Positions 38,091 through 48,110 of a stretch of DNA of 64,000 bases are shown one piece after another. Source of the stretch: Bacteroides cellulosilyticus (GTDB lineage: Bacteria; Bacteroidota; Bacteroidia; Bacteroidales; Bacteroidaceae); contig NZ_CP081903.1 in NCBI RefSeq assembly GCF_020091405.1, positions 2,914,501-2,978,500 of the forward strand. The letters run 5' to 3'. Position 1 is the first letter of the stretch. Each line of letters starts with the position of its first letter. The notes below the pieces were generated by a model. The model worked only from the letters and a program-made list of their open reading frames with translations. It had not been told where the DNA came from and did not search any database. The translations under genes were made by a program, and so were the position numbers.

Positions 38091-40709
38091 TCAGATTCCG
38101 GCAAGTTCCAGTACCTTTTCTATTGCTGCATTCAGCCCGTCAATGTTCTTTCCACCTGCTGTTGCAAAGTGAGGTTGGCCGCCGCCGCCGCCTTGAATCA
38201 GTTTGGCAGCTTCCTTCACCAGGTTTCCGGCTTTCAATCCGCCGGCTACGAGGTTATCACTCAACATTACTGTCAGCATCGGTTTTCCTTCATTGATCGT
38301 TCCGGCAACGAAACACAGGTTTTCTGTAATCTCGCCACGCAGTTGGAACGCAATATTCTTAATGCTTTCTGCAGGTATCGGAGCACAAATCTTAATTACT
38401 TTTATGCCGTGGATTTCCTGCATGTTTTTCAGCAATCTTTCCTTTATCTGTGCCTCTTTCTCCCTCATGAAGTCTTCCATCTGTTTCTTCAATCCGGCAT
38501 TCTCTTCAATGTACTTGCGAATGGTTCCGGCCAAGTCGGGTGCATTGTTGAAGAGTGCTTTCAGATCTTTCAGGGTATCTTCGATGGTGTCCATCAATTC
38601 CTCTACGCGTGCACCGGTGTAAGCTTCGATACGGCGTACGCCGGCGGCAACGGAACTTTCCGATACAATCTTTATCATACCGATGTTTCCGGTAGCGGCA
38701 ACGTGTGTACCTCCACAGAACTCAACGGATGAACCGAACTGAATAACACGCACATGGTCGCCGTACTTTTCACCGAACAAGGCGATAGCACCCAGTTCCT
38801 TGGCATCTTCAATAGGAATATTGCGGTATTCCTTCAAAGGTATGTTGGCACGGATTTTAGCATTCACCAGATGCTCTACCTGGCGGATTTCTTCGTCTGT
38901 CACTTTCTGGAAGTGAGAGAAGTCGAAACGCAGTGAGTCGGGGCTTACTAAAGAACCCTTTTGCTCTACATGCTCGCCCAGTACTTCGCGGAGTGCAGAG
39001 TCCAGCAAGTGGGTAGCCGAGTGATTGGCTGCACAGGCAGCACGTTTGTCGGTATCTACGCAAGCCATCATCGGAGCTTCCGGATGTGCGGGCAATTTCT
39101 TGGTGATATGTATCGGAAGGTTGTTTTCCTTCTTTGTATCAATTACTTCAATCGTTTCGAATTCGCTGACCAATACACCTGTATCACCCACCTGACCACC
39201 GCTTTCGGCATAGAACGGGGTATAGTCCAGTACGATCTGATACAATGTCTGATTTTTCTGTTTCACTTGACGGTAGCGGAGGATGCTTGTTTCATATTCC
39301 GTATAGTCGTAACCTACAAATTCAGTAGTTCCTTCTTTCAGTGTGATCCAGTCGCCGGTTTCTATGGCAGCGGCATTGCGGGCACGTTGTTTCTGCTGTT
39401 GCATCTCGGCATCGAACTCCTTGATGTCGGCAGTCATACCGTTTTCACGGAGAATCAGTTCCGTCAGGTCGAGCGGGAAACCGAAAGTGTCATATAAGGT
39501 AAAGGCATCCTTACCGCTGATTTCTGTCTTTCCGGCGGCTTTGGCGTCAGCCATCGTCTTATCCAGCAAGCGGATACCGGTTTCCAGTGTGCGGAGGAAA
39601 GAGTCTTCTTCTTCTTTAATAACCTTGCTGATCAGTTCTTTCTGTGCTTCCAGTTCAGGATAAGCCTCACCCATATTCTCAATCAGAACCGGCAGTAATT
39701 TATACATGAATGCCTGTCTCTGCCCCAGGAATGTATAACCGTAACGAACTGCGCGGCGCAGAATACGGCGGATTACATAACCTGCCTTTGCATTCGAAGG
39801 CAATTGTCCGTCTGTAATGGAGAAAGCGATTGTGCGAATGTGGTCGGCAATCACACGCATGGCGATGTCTTGTTGGTTGTCTTTGCCATAGGTAGTGCCT
39901 GCCATATCAGCGATGGCTTTCAATATCGGCTGGAACACGTCCGTATCATAGTTTGAAGTCTTGCCTTGTAACGTGCGTACCAAGCGCTCAAAGCCCATAC
40001 CCGTGTCGATAACTTTGGCGGGAAGTCCTTCCAGACTCCCATCAGCTTTACGGTTGAATTGCATGAACACAAGGTTCCAGATTTCAATAACCTGCGGGTG
40101 ATCCTTGTTCACCAATTGGCTGCCCGGAACTTTGGCTTTCTCTTCTTCCGAACGTGAGTCTATATGTATCTCGGAACACGGACCACACGGGCCTGTATCG
40201 CCCATTTCCCAGAAGTTATCATGCTTGTTACCGTTGAGGATATGGTCTTTCGGAAGGTGCTGTTCCCAAAAGGCAGCAGCTTCATTGTCCCGTTCCAAGC
40301 CTTCTTCGGGGCTACCTTCGAATACGGTGGCATACAGATTCTTAGGGTCTATCTTCAGTACATCCACCAGATATTCCCATGCCCAGTTGATAGCCTCTTT
40401 CTTAAAGTAGTCACCGAACGACCAGTTACCCAGCATCTCGAACATGGTATGGTGGTACGTATCGTGTCCTACTTCTTCCAGGTCATTATGTTTTCCGCTA
40501 ACGCGTAGGCATTTCTGCGAGTCCGCGACTCTTTTATATTTTGCCGGGTGGTTCCCCAAAATAATATCTTTAAACTGGTTCATCCCCGCATTAGTAAACA
40601 TCAGTGTCGGGTCATCTTTAATTACCATTGGAGCCGAGGGCACTATCTGATGGCCTTTGCTCTCGAAGAAACTCTTGAATGAGTTCCGGATTTCATTTGC
40701 AGTCAACAT
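38091..40709 (-). CDS. alaS: Alanyl-tRNA synthetase
   Basis: 872 residues, full length. The N-terminal class II core has [26 protein letters not shown] and the motif 3 region [11 protein letters not shown]. The editing domain has the zinc ligands HSATHLL (about 566) and CGGTHVA (about 671). A C-terminal DHHA1-type region ends with [15 protein letters not shown]. It charges tRNA-Ala and edits mischarged Ser/Gly. It has its own promoter (-7 box 40811-40804) and a terminator, and is divergent from the M23 peptidase gene. Confidence 0.98.
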   Translation of the reverse strand: MLTANEIRNSFKSFFESKGHQIVPSAPMVIKDDPTLMFTNAGMNQFKDIILGNHPAKYKRVADSQKCLRVSGKHNDLEEVGHDTYHHTMFEMLGNWSFGDYFKKEAINWAWEYLVDVLKIDPKNLYATVFEGSPEEGLERDNEAAAFWEQHLPKDHILNGNKHDNFWEMGDTGPCGPCSEIHIDSRSEEEKAKVPGSQLVNKDHPQVIEIWNLVFMQFNRKADGSLEGLPAKVIDTGMGFERLVRTLQGKTSNYDTDVFQPILKAIADMAGTTYGKDNQQDIAMRVIADHIRTIAFSITDGQLPSNAKAGYVIRRILRRAVRYGYTFLGQRQAFMYKLLPVLIENMGEAYPELEAQKELISKVIKEEEDSFLRTLETGIRLLDKTMADAKAAGKTEISGKDAFTLYDTFGFPLDLTELILRENGMTADIKEFDAEMQQQKQRARNAAAIETGDWITLKEGTTEFVGYDYTEYETSILRYRQVKQKNQTLYQIVLDYTPFYAESGGQVGDTGVLVSEFETIEVIDTKKENNLPIHITKKLPAHPEAPMMACVDTDKRAACAANHSATHLLDSALREVLGEHVEQKGSLVSPDSLRFDFSHFQKVTDEEIRQVEHLVNAKIRANIPLKEYRNIPIEDAKELGAIALFGEKYGDHVRVIQFGSSVEFCGGTHVAATGNIGMIKIVSESSVAAGVRRIEAYTGARVEELMDTIEDTLKDLKALFNNAPDLAGTIRKYIEENAGLKKQMEDFMREKEAQIKERLLKNMQEIHGIKVIKICAPIPAESIKNIAFQLRGEITENLCFVAGTINEGKPMLTVMLSDNLVAGGLKAGNLVKEAAKLIQGGGGGQPHFATAGGKNIDGLNAAIEKVLELAGI

Positions 40710-40803
40710 ACTCTTCTATTTATCTTAATCTGTTACTATCTTCTGTTCGCTATTATCTACTAACTACTTGCTACTTAGTATTAATATTCTTGAAAAAACT
40801 GTG

Positions 40804-40831
40804 CAAAGATAGCTTGTTTTTATTACTTTTG
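40804..40831. promoter_or_regulatory. Divergent -7 boxes for alaS and the M23 peptidase
   Basis: Minus-strand TATCTTTG (40811-40804) is for alaS, and plus-strand TACTTTTG (40824-40831) is for the M23 gene. Confidence 0.55.
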
Positions 40832-40861
40832 CCGTATTAATGAGCGAAATATTTCCAAAAG

Positions 40862-41830
40862 ATGCGCAAAGTTTACTACATTTATAATCCACAGACGCAG
40901 ACTTATGACCGTATTTACCCTACTGTCCGGCAACGGATGGTGAGTCTCCTGCGCCGTTTGTTTATCGGCATGGGCTTAGGGGCAGGTAGTTTCATTATTC
41001 TGCTGATTATCTTCGGTTCACCTTCCGAGAAAGAGTTGAGGAAGGAAAATAGCCAACTTTTAGCGCAATATAATGTGCTTTCCCGTCGTCTGGACGAGGC
41101 AATGGGGGTGTTGCAGGATGTGCAGCAGCGTGATGATAACCTGTATCGGGTTATATTTGCGGCTGACCCTGTACCTTCGGCTATTCGTCAGGCAGGGTAT
41201 GGCGGCACTAACCGTTATGAACACCTGATGGATATGGCGAACTCCGATCTGGTAGTGAATACAACTCAGAAGATGGATATGCTCAGCAAGCAACTCTATA
41301 TCCAGTCACGTTCCTTCGATGATGTGGTGGATATGTGTAAGAGCCATGATGAAATGTTGCGTTGTATCCCGGCTATCCAGCCTGTTTCCAATAAAGACCT
41401 TCGCAAAACAGCTTCCGGTTACGGAACGCGTATCGACCCTATTTACGGAACTACAAAATTCCATGCAGGTATGGACTTCTCGGCACCTTTGGGTACGGAT
41501 GTTTATGCCACAGGAGATGGTACGGTGATACAGATGGGGTGGCAAACCGGATATGGTAACCGGATTGTGGTAGATCATGGATTTGGTTATCAGACTGTAT
41601 ACGCGCATTTGCGTGATTTCCGTACTAAGGTCGGAAAGAAGGTGGTGCGCGGTGAAGTCATTGGCGGGGTAGGCAGTACGGGAAAGAGTACAGGCCCTCA
41701 CTTGCATTATGAAGTTCATGTAAAAGGTCAGGTAGTCAACCCTGTCAACTATTATTTTATGGACTTGAGTGCTGAGGATTACGACCGGATGATACAGATT
41801 GCTGCCAACCATGGTAAAGTTCTCGATTAA
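40862..41830 (+). CDS. M23 family zinc metallopeptidase (LytM-like)
   Basis: 322 residues. One membrane segment (about 32-54) is followed by a coiled-coil stretch (EKELRKENSQLLAQYNVLSRRLDEAM), then the LytM domain with FHAGMDF (first zinc His and Asp) and HLHYEVHV (catalytic and zinc His). All ligands appear present, so it is an active peptidoglycan endopeptidase candidate, anchored in the inner membrane with its catalytic part in the periplasm. The MerR gene follows after 5 bases, so the two form an operon. Confidence 0.94.
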   Translation: MRKVYYIYNPQTQTYDRIYPTVRQRMVSLLRRLFIGMGLGAGSFIILLIIFGSPSEKELRKENSQLLAQYNVLSRRLDEAMGVLQDVQQRDDNLYRVIFAADPVPSAIRQAGYGGTNRYEHLMDMANSDLVVNTTQKMDMLSKQLYIQSRSFDDVVDMCKSHDEMLRCIPAIQPVSNKDLRKTASGYGTRIDPIYGTTKFHAGMDFSAPLGTDVYATGDGTVIQMGWQTGYGNRIVVDHGFGYQTVYAHLRDFRTKVGKKVVRGEVIGGVGSTGKSTGPHLHYEVHVKGQVVNPVNYYFMDLSAEDYDRMIQIAANHGKVLD

Positions 41831-41835
41831 CAGCT

Positions 41836-42213
41836 ATGGATAAAGACCTGAAATTATATTATTCCATCAGTGAGGTAGCCCAGATGTTCGATGTGAACGA
41901 GTCCTTGCTTCGTTTCTGGGAGAAAGAGTTTCCACAACTTTCTCCGAAGAAGGGAAGTCGTGGGGTGCGGCAATACCGCAAAGAGGATATTGAAACTGTG
42001 AAGCTGATCTATCATCTGGTGAAGGAACGGGGAATGACATTACCCGGTGCCCGCCAGCGAATGAAGGACAATAAAGAAAACACTCTTCGTAACTTTGAAA
42101 TTGTAGATCGTCTGAAAGCTATTCGTGAAGAACTGCTCAATATGAAGAGAGCCCTTGACGGATTTACTTATGAACAGGTGGAGGAACTGAAAAAAGATAT
42201 TCAGCAGGGATAA
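41836..42213 (+). CDS. MerR family transcriptional regulator
   Basis: 125 residues. The winged helix-turn-helix is at about 8-50 (YYSISEVAQMFDVNESLLRFWEKEFPQL and GVRQYRKEDIETVKLI), followed by a short dimerisation helix. No metal- or ligand-binding cysteines are seen. It begins 5 bases after the M23 peptidase stop, an arrangement conserved in Bacteroidales. The target is unknown. Confidence 0.93.
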   Translation: MDKDLKLYYSISEVAQMFDVNESLLRFWEKEFPQLSPKKGSRGVRQYRKEDIETVKLIYHLVKERGMTLPGARQRMKDNKENTLRNFEIVDRLKAIREELLNMKRALDGFTYEQVEELKKDIQQG

Positions 42214-42230
42214 GAGAATTGCAATAAATG

Positions 42231-42275
42231 AAAAGCGGATTGAGAACTACACGATGTAGACTTCAATCCGCTTTT
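42231..42275. terminator. Bidirectional terminator
   Basis: The perfect 13 bp stem AAAAGCGGATTGA (42231-42243) / TCAATCCGCTTTT (42263-42275) separates convergent genes. Confidence 0.85.
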
Positions 42276-42296
42276 ATGTTATAGAAACTGCTTTAC

Positions 42297-43004
42297 TTAG
42301 AATTCGAAACCGAACTTGATTCCGATACCATTTATTGACTCATTATCATAGTAATAGTAGCTGTTATAGTAGTATTCGTAATCATATTCTTGATATGCAT
42401 ATTCCAGTTTAAGATTCAGTGCCATTTTTTTGGCAAGGGCGAAGCGTACACCTATACCCAATGTAACAAAGGCCCCCTCTACATCACCAGCGGCATAACC
42501 GCTTTTAATATCAGCAAACGGAGTAATCTTGTTTTTGGTAAAATTTGCTCTGAAGCTGGCAAATATGGGAACAGAGTATAAATCTGCGTCCGTATAGTAA
42601 TTTATTCCCAAACCACCTCCGACAAACAGATAATTGTTAAACTGATAACCATGTGTAGTTGATAAGGTAAATCTGTTAGCATTAGAATCACTCAAATCAA
42701 AAATGTAACCGGTTTCAACAAAGCCCTTATACCCTCTCAAAGTACTACTCTTTTTCCCGAAATTCTGGTATTTATTCTTTGAAGTACCTACTTCTTTCGT
42801 GATTTTCTCAACTTCATTCATTGGATAGGCAAATATGCTTCCATCAGCAGTTTGTATTTTCAGTGAACTGTTGGGTATTTGTTCGACAATAATGCCGCGA
42901 ATAATACTTCCATTTTTCAAATAAACAACTTCGGTATAGTTTTGTGCTGCGCAGTGAAGGCTGATACCTACTAGTAAAGTGAATAATAATAGTAATTTTT
43001 TCAT
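42297..43004 (-). CDS. Outer-membrane beta-barrel protein with N-terminal small domain
   Basis: 235 residues with a signal peptide (about 1-20, ending HCAAQ). Residues 22-70 (YTEVVYLKNGSIIRGIIVEQIPNSSLKIQTADGSIFAYP) are a small beta domain often placed before barrels in Bacteroides. The rest alternates as an eight-stranded barrel with glycine turns and ends GIGIKFGFEF with a terminal phenylalanine. It is a probable outer-membrane protein; ligand unknown. Confidence 0.82.
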   Translation of the reverse strand: MKKLLLLFTLLVGISLHCAAQNYTEVVYLKNGSIIRGIIVEQIPNSSLKIQTADGSIFAYPMNEVEKITKEVGTSKNKYQNFGKKSSTLRGYKGFVETGYIFDLSDSNANRFTLSTTHGYQFNNYLFVGGGLGINYYTDADLYSVPIFASFRANFTKNKITPFADIKSGYAAGDVEGAFVTLGIGVRFALAKKMALNLKLEYAYQEYDYEYYYNSYYYYDNESINGIGIKFGFEF

Positions 43005-43034
43005 TGTATTTTGTTTTTAGTATATTTATTGGTG

Positions 43035-43604
43035 TTAGAGGTTGTTAATAACCTTATGGATGGAGCCTGCCCAATAATTACGCAGCCCGAAACCTCTTGC
43101 TTTACCACCGGTTGCCCAGTCCTGTATTATTTCTTTCGTTTCCGTATTGAAGAATACTACTTGATAAGAACCGTATGCTTCTGCTTTGTTCAGTAATTTG
43201 GCAATGATAACCAAGCCAATACCCGGTTTCTTTTGCGTGGGAAGTGCGTTTACAATTTGCTTAATCTGATCTTCACTCAGCACATAGCTTGCATTGGTCG
43301 TCATCAATTCTTGTGGATCGATAGCTTCATTGACCTGATTGACAGCATCGAGTGAGATTTCATTAACTCTTACTTTCAGCTTCTTACTTACGTCATATTT
43401 CTTGGCTTCGGTAATGAACAATTGGTTAATTCCATCAAATGCCACTTTAAATTGTGCCGGGGTTTCTGCTGCGCCAAATACTTTAGCCGCTGAATAGTCC
43501 ACTCCATAGAAATTGATACTTTCAACTTCTTTAAGGAAGTTCTTGTTTTGTCCGAAACAAATCATGCTTGTTGCAAGGAACAGAAGGGTGAATAACTTTT
43601 TCAT
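43035..43604 (-). CDS. Secreted hypothetical protein, 189 residues
   Basis: It has a signal peptide (about 1-19, ICFGQ). The mature part (INFYGVDYSAAKVFGAAETPAQF ... WATGGKARGFGLRNYWAGSIHKVI) is a conserved Bacteroidales periplasmic protein of unknown function. It has its own -7 box (TAATTTTG, 43654-43647), which separates it from the large operon upstream. It may pair with the barrel protein 30 bases downstream. Confidence 0.75.
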   Translation of the reverse strand: MKKLFTLLFLATSMICFGQNKNFLKEVESINFYGVDYSAAKVFGAAETPAQFKVAFDGINQLFITEAKKYDVSKKLKVRVNEISLDAVNQVNEAIDPQELMTTNASYVLSEDQIKQIVNALPTQKKPGIGLVIIAKLLNKAEAYGSYQVVFFNTETKEIIQDWATGGKARGFGLRNYWAGSIHKVINNL

Positions 43605-43646
43605 ACAATTAATAATTTAGAATCAGTACTCAGTTTATTATTCTGT

Positions 43647-43654
43647 CAAAATTA
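43647..43654 (-). promoter_or_regulatory. -7 box after the biosynthetic operon
   Basis: TAATTTTG on the minus strand, 43 bases before the 43604 start. It marks the downstream limit of the biosynthetic operon. Confidence 0.5.
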
Positions 43655-43662
43655 GAAATTAG

Positions 43663-44958
43663 TTATCGTAAATCAAAGAATTTGATGCTTTTTCTACTCA
43701 TCGGAGGCATTTGTATCTGGGAGATATATTCTGCCGGTTCAAACCGGATAGTAGGAGCTACCCGTATTTTAGACCGGAATAAATCTTTAATTTCTTTGGC
43801 AAAGCTTTCGCTGTTCTCGTCACTGCCAATCCGAATCAGTATCTCGTCTGTACCTAACTTGTTGGTGTACACCTCAACAACATAGTTCTTTACCCGGGGA
43901 ATATCATCTAATATGTCGAATAATGCAGGTGGATACAGAGTTGTTCCTTTGTATTTTATCATTTGTCCTTTTCGTCCCAGCACGGAACTTAACCGGATGG
44001 TGTTTCTGCCACATGCACAAGGTTCCGTATATTGGTAACAGATATCTCCGGTTTTGAAACGAAGTAAAGGCATGCCTTCCACCCCTAAGGTGGTAATGGT
44101 TACTTCTCCCGGTTCTCCTGCTTTCACCGGAAGGTTCTTGTCATCCAGAAATTCTACAATGATAAGCTCGGGTTGCAGGTGTCCGCCATGGAATTCGGAA
44201 CATTCGGTGAAGGACGATTGCATTTCCGTAGAGGCATAAGTGGAATAGAGTTGGAGTGACGGCCACTTTTCGCTGATACGCTGTCCAAGGGTGTTCAATG
44301 TAAAGTCAGGGTTGCGCAGTGCTTCGCCGATACATACACACTTCTTCATAGAACAGGTGTTATGATCAATTTGATTTCTTTCGGCAAACTCTATCAATTT
44401 AATCAGGAATGAAGGAACGACCATGCCGCAGGTAGGGTGAATACGGTGAATGGTATCCCATTGCAGTTCCGGTATACCGTTGCCTACACGGGCTACTCCC
44501 ATACCGAGCTCTCTGGCTCCCAAGTAGTACGCCAGCCCTGCCATGAAGCGGCGGTCTATGGTAGTCATCAGTTGCAGTATATCGTGTCGGCTGCATCCGG
44601 CAGTATTGAAAGACAAATACTCGTTGTATGCCAGACGGTCCAGATCTTTGGAGGTCAGTACAAAAGTAACCGGATCTCCTAAAGTTCCGGAAGTGGTGAC
44701 ATAGTCGATAATATCATCCGGGTCTACACAGATGAATTCACTATTATGTAGTTGCAGGTCTGTTTTGGTGGTAACGGGAATTTGTTGGAGGTCTTCTATC
44801 TTCTTGATTCGGGTGATGTCTATGGAATGTTCTTTGAACATTTGCTGATAGAAGCGGGAATGTGCCTGCAAGTAAGCCAAGGTTTCAGTGAGTCTGGCTT
44901 CCTGATACAATTTAATCTCTTTAGGAGAACGAAACTGTATGTTTGGATTCTTTTCCAT
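43663..44958 (-). CDS. PaaK-type adenylate-forming ligase
   Basis: 431 residues, the size of phenylacetate-CoA ligase rather than long AMP-ligases. Motifs are VTTSGTLGDPVTFV (P-loop, about 91-104), YSTYASTEMQ (about 241-250), LLRFKTGDICY (about 303-313) and the CxC pair in YTEPCACGRN. The C-terminal domain holds VLGRKGQMIKYKG, and the catalytic lysine lies near PPMSRKSIK. It should activate an acid with ATP and pass it to CoA or a carrier protein. As the last gene of the operon, it may load an aromatic or fatty starter or the finished chain (inference). Confidence 0.87.
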   Translation of the reverse strand: MEKNPNIQFRSPKEIKLYQEARLTETLAYLQAHSRFYQQMFKEHSIDITRIKKIEDLQQIPVTTKTDLQLHNSEFICVDPDDIIDYVTTSGTLGDPVTFVLTSKDLDRLAYNEYLSFNTAGCSRHDILQLMTTIDRRFMAGLAYYLGARELGMGVARVGNGIPELQWDTIHRIHPTCGMVVPSFLIKLIEFAERNQIDHNTCSMKKCVCIGEALRNPDFTLNTLGQRISEKWPSLQLYSTYASTEMQSSFTECSEFHGGHLQPELIIVEFLDDKNLPVKAGEPGEVTITTLGVEGMPLLRFKTGDICYQYTEPCACGRNTIRLSSVLGRKGQMIKYKGTTLYPPALFDILDDIPRVKNYVVEVYTNKLGTDEILIRIGSDENSESFAKEIKDLFRSKIRVAPTIRFEPAEYISQIQMPPMSRKSIKFFDLR

Positions 44959-44959
44959 A

Positions 44960-46627
44960 TTATTGGTTTTTGTTGATTTTTTGTTGGATTCGTACTTTTT
45001 CTGCTTGTTTGGGTATGGGCATTGTTAGTGCTTTCTGCCAATAGGTTATAGCTGTATCTGTTTGTTGTATTGCAGCATAATAATCTCCCAATACTTCGTA
45101 AACGTAATAGAACGAAGGATTGGATGCTTCATAAAGATTCAGGACTTTTGTTTCTATTGTTTCTTTCCGTTGGGTCTTTTCCCGGATGAGCTTCGTTAGC
45201 TGTTTATAAGCCATGAACTGTTTGTAGCTTGCTTGCCTGATAAAGTTGTCTTCGGGAATAGTCAGATTCAAAGTGGCGATTTCGTGATGGAAATCTATGG
45301 TATCGCTGAATATTTTGTTCAGATCGTATGCCATATACTTGCCGCATTGCCAGGGAGAAGTGGATACATACATGATCTGCTTCTCTGGCAGGAAAATAAC
45401 AGAGTGATGGGCTATGAGTTGATTGATAGCCATTTCATTACCCATGCCCAAATCAATATTGTCCACTCCTTTTTGGTTGCGGAGTATGGAAGCAGCTTTC
45501 ATCGGGTCGATAGGATTATTCTCTTTCAACAGTTCTTGCAGACGGGCAAAACGATAGGGACTATCGGAAGTAGCAATGTTTTCCTTATTGCGTTCATCGT
45601 TGCGGAAGGTCTCTGATTGATAATGGTTTGTACAAATAATCTGATTACCGCCACTCGTAAAGAGTGCCGTTTTCTCCGGTGACTTTTCAATGATAGCGGC
45701 TCTGCCATCCCGCGCAGAACCGATCAGTATGGATTCGGAAACAAATGTTTTCCGCTTCAAGGCGATGGCATAAGCTTCATCAATTGTTGAGGCATATTGC
45801 AGTATCTCTCTGGTCAGGATAGAGATAGGAGTGGCGGAAGCAGTCGGCATGTCCGATTTTGCAGCATTGATAGTCACCGTGAGTCCGGTTTCATTCATGC
45901 CCGAAAGTACACCGATCATACCCGGCCAACCTACAGATGCAAATTTATAGCTTTGCTCGAGCTGATAAAAAGATACCAGTTTGTTGTGTGCAAACTTATC
46001 CCCCATGTAAAAATCAAAATTGCGTCCGATGATGAGGGAAGAGTCGGCACTGTTTTCTCCCCAGGTGGCAAAGGAACTGCAACCTACCAACATGTAATCT
46101 TGCATGGCATGTCCCAGATCGTGAGCCGAATGATAATTGAGCTGGCGTTCGTAGGGAGTACCGATAAAGTCGTACTCATGGGTACAGGAGAGCGAAATGC
46201 CATAAATTTCATCTCTGAACTCTTCCGGGACATTCTTTCCTAAATTACGGTTGAAAAGTACGATGAAGAAGCGGAGGAATTTAAGATAGTTGTCAGAAGG
46301 TACGATTTCGCGTATCTGGTCAACGAAGACTTTTTCCTGATAGTATAGCAAATCAGAAGAAAGTTTGCCTATGGCCTCACCGCGCTGGAATGCGTCGCCA
46401 CTCACCTTCAATTCCCACAGACCACTGTTGCTTTGCCGCAGATAATTGCCCGCATATTCCCGAAGACTATCTGTCTGTACCAATTCTCCGTTGGCTTTTG
46501 GGGTGTAGTCGGGAGTCAGCATATCCGCAGAGAAATAGAGTATGCTAACAAAGAGGATAATGGCAAGGAGAAGTACCCCTATGCCACATGCCGTATATTT
46601 AATTGTTTTCTTTACTATCTTATGCAT
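44960..46627 (-). CDS. C45-type autoproteolytic acyltransferase/hydrolase with membrane anchor
   Basis: 555 residues. The N-terminal membrane segment is at about 12-32. The Ntn-hydrolase core begins around VGCSSFATWGENSADSSLI (about 181-198), where the cysteine would become the N-terminal nucleophile after self-cleavage, followed by IGRNFDFYMG. The C-terminal 100 residues form a TPR-like helical tail (VYEVLGDYYAAIQQTDTAITYWQKAL). By family it transfers or removes acyl groups on amines. In this operon it may attach or release the acyl chain outside the cytoplasm (inference). It overlaps the gene before it by 8 bases. Confidence 0.82.
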   Translation of the reverse strand: MHKIVKKTIKYTACGIGVLLLAIILFVSILYFSADMLTPDYTPKANGELVQTDSLREYAGNYLRQSNSGLWELKVSGDAFQRGEAIGKLSSDLLYYQEKVFVDQIREIVPSDNYLKFLRFFIVLFNRNLGKNVPEEFRDEIYGISLSCTHEYDFIGTPYERQLNYHSAHDLGHAMQDYMLVGCSSFATWGENSADSSLIIGRNFDFYMGDKFAHNKLVSFYQLEQSYKFASVGWPGMIGVLSGMNETGLTVTINAAKSDMPTASATPISILTREILQYASTIDEAYAIALKRKTFVSESILIGSARDGRAAIIEKSPEKTALFTSGGNQIICTNHYQSETFRNDERNKENIATSDSPYRFARLQELLKENNPIDPMKAASILRNQKGVDNIDLGMGNEMAINQLIAHHSVIFLPEKQIMYVSTSPWQCGKYMAYDLNKIFSDTIDFHHEIATLNLTIPEDNFIRQASYKQFMAYKQLTKLIREKTQRKETIETKVLNLYEASNPSFYYVYEVLGDYYAAIQQTDTAITYWQKALTMPIPKQAEKVRIQQKINKNQ

Positions 46628-48110
46628 GGCCTATTCGTTTAGCTAAATATTCATGTCCGAGTAATTCGCCGCAAGTGATGATGGAGGTTAATGTTACTCC
46701 TAAAGCACCGTGGACATTCAGGTTCTGTCCTGTGAGAAATAAGTTTCCCAGTTTGGTTCGGGTGGAAACAAAGCCGATTTGCGGACATTTGTAATCTTTG
46801 ATAATTCCATAGGCGGAACCGTCACAAGTACCCGTAAAGTCTCTGTAGCTAAGTGGAGTAGTGGTATACATAGTCTCGATGTGATCGGTAAAATCGATCC
46901 CGTGGCTTTTGATGAACTCCAACAATTGCCTGGCTTTTTCCATTTTGAAGGCTTTATAGTCTTCACCTCGTTGTTCGGGAAGTGTATCCTGCCAGGCGGA
47001 CAGTTCATCTATATACATGGGAGTCAGAATGGAAATGACGTCTGCATAATCACTGTTGCGGGAAGATGCTTGTGTGGAGATCATGCAATTGGTGGTATAT
47101 CCCATATTGACTTTCTTATCATACCATACATCGTTGTCTCCATGCAGATAGAGGTTTTGATTCTGATACGGGTAACTTTTCTCTTTCATAATCAGATAAA
47201 GAGTGAAAATGCCGTATGTGTTTTCTAAAGAATTGATACGGGAGATATAGGCATTTTTGATACAGCGGGTTTTGTCCAGCAAGGTTAATGTTTGTTTGGG
47301 GTGTACGTTAGAGATGATGTACTTGCTTTCTATCCGCTCTGCATGGTTTATCTCTACCCCTGCTACCTGATTGTTCTCTACAATGATACGGGTGACTTCA
47401 CTGTTGTTCAAAACTGTTCCGCCATGAGTGCGTATTACATTTATCATTTCAGAGGCCACTTGCATACTTCCGTCAATGAACCGATAGGCTCCTTGTATGT
47501 AGGAGTTGTTAATCATGGCGTGTTCATAGAAGTTGGAATGTTCTCTTAAACCACCATACAGAAGTGCCGAGCCGGCCAATACCGATTGCAAATCAGGATT
47601 GGTGGTAATCTTATCTATCATTCCTGCTGCTGAGGTATTGAAGAACTTCATTCCTTCAGTAGAAATAATACCTTTCTTCAGATTGTCCACACTGATCAGG
47701 TTGCCTACTTCTTTCAGTAACGTTGTATATTGCCGGAGATTTTCTTTTTCGTGAGGAAATGATTGGCAAAGGGTATCGGTAAAGCGTTCGTATCCCATTG
47801 CGTAATCATATACGTGATTCTTATAGAAAATCTTATCAAAAGCATTTTCATCCAGTTTCCGGACTTTGAGGTGCCCCATGATTCCTACATACCGGAAAAA
47901 CTGATTCATGACTTGTCCTTCGTCCAGACTACCTATGTAATGAATTCCTGTATCCAACAAATGTCCTTTCCGGCGATAGGTCTGAAAGCATCCTCCAAAC
48001 AGTTCGTTCTTTTCGAGCACACATACGTTATACCCTTCTTTACTAAGTATGGCTCCACATTCAAAGCCACCTAATCCGCTTCCAATGATGATGATGTCAT
48101 ACTTACTCAT
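46620..48110 (-). CDS. FAD-dependent oxidoreductase, phytoene-desaturase/CrtI-like
   Basis: 496 residues. The dinucleotide-binding motif is IIIGSGLGGFECGAILSKEGY (about 6-26). Later come ISNVHPKQTLTLLD and the C-terminal FAD motif NLFLTGQNLNVHGALGVTLTS (about 455-475). This family desaturates, isomerises or saturates polyenes. It may adjust the polyene chain's double bonds or saturate one (inference). The start overlaps the stop of the exporter gene by 4 bases. Confidence 0.88.
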   Translation of the reverse strand: MSKYDIIIIGSGLGGFECGAILSKEGYNVCVLEKNELFGGCFQTYRRKGHLLDTGIHYIGSLDEGQVMNQFFRYVGIMGHLKVRKLDENAFDKIFYKNHVYDYAMGYERFTDTLCQSFPHEKENLRQYTTLLKEVGNLISVDNLKKGIISTEGMKFFNTSAAGMIDKITTNPDLQSVLAGSALLYGGLREHSNFYEHAMINNSYIQGAYRFIDGSMQVASEMINVIRTHGGTVLNNSEVTRIIVENNQVAGVEINHAERIESKYIISNVHPKQTLTLLDKTRCIKNAYISRINSLENTYGIFTLYLIMKEKSYPYQNQNLYLHGDNDVWYDKKVNMGYTTNCMISTQASSRNSDYADVISILTPMYIDELSAWQDTLPEQRGEDYKAFKMEKARQLLEFIKSHGIDFTDHIETMYTTTPLSYRDFTGTCDGSAYGIIKDYKCPQIGFVSTRTKLGNLFLTGQNLNVHGALGVTLTSIITCGELLGHEYLAKRIGHA

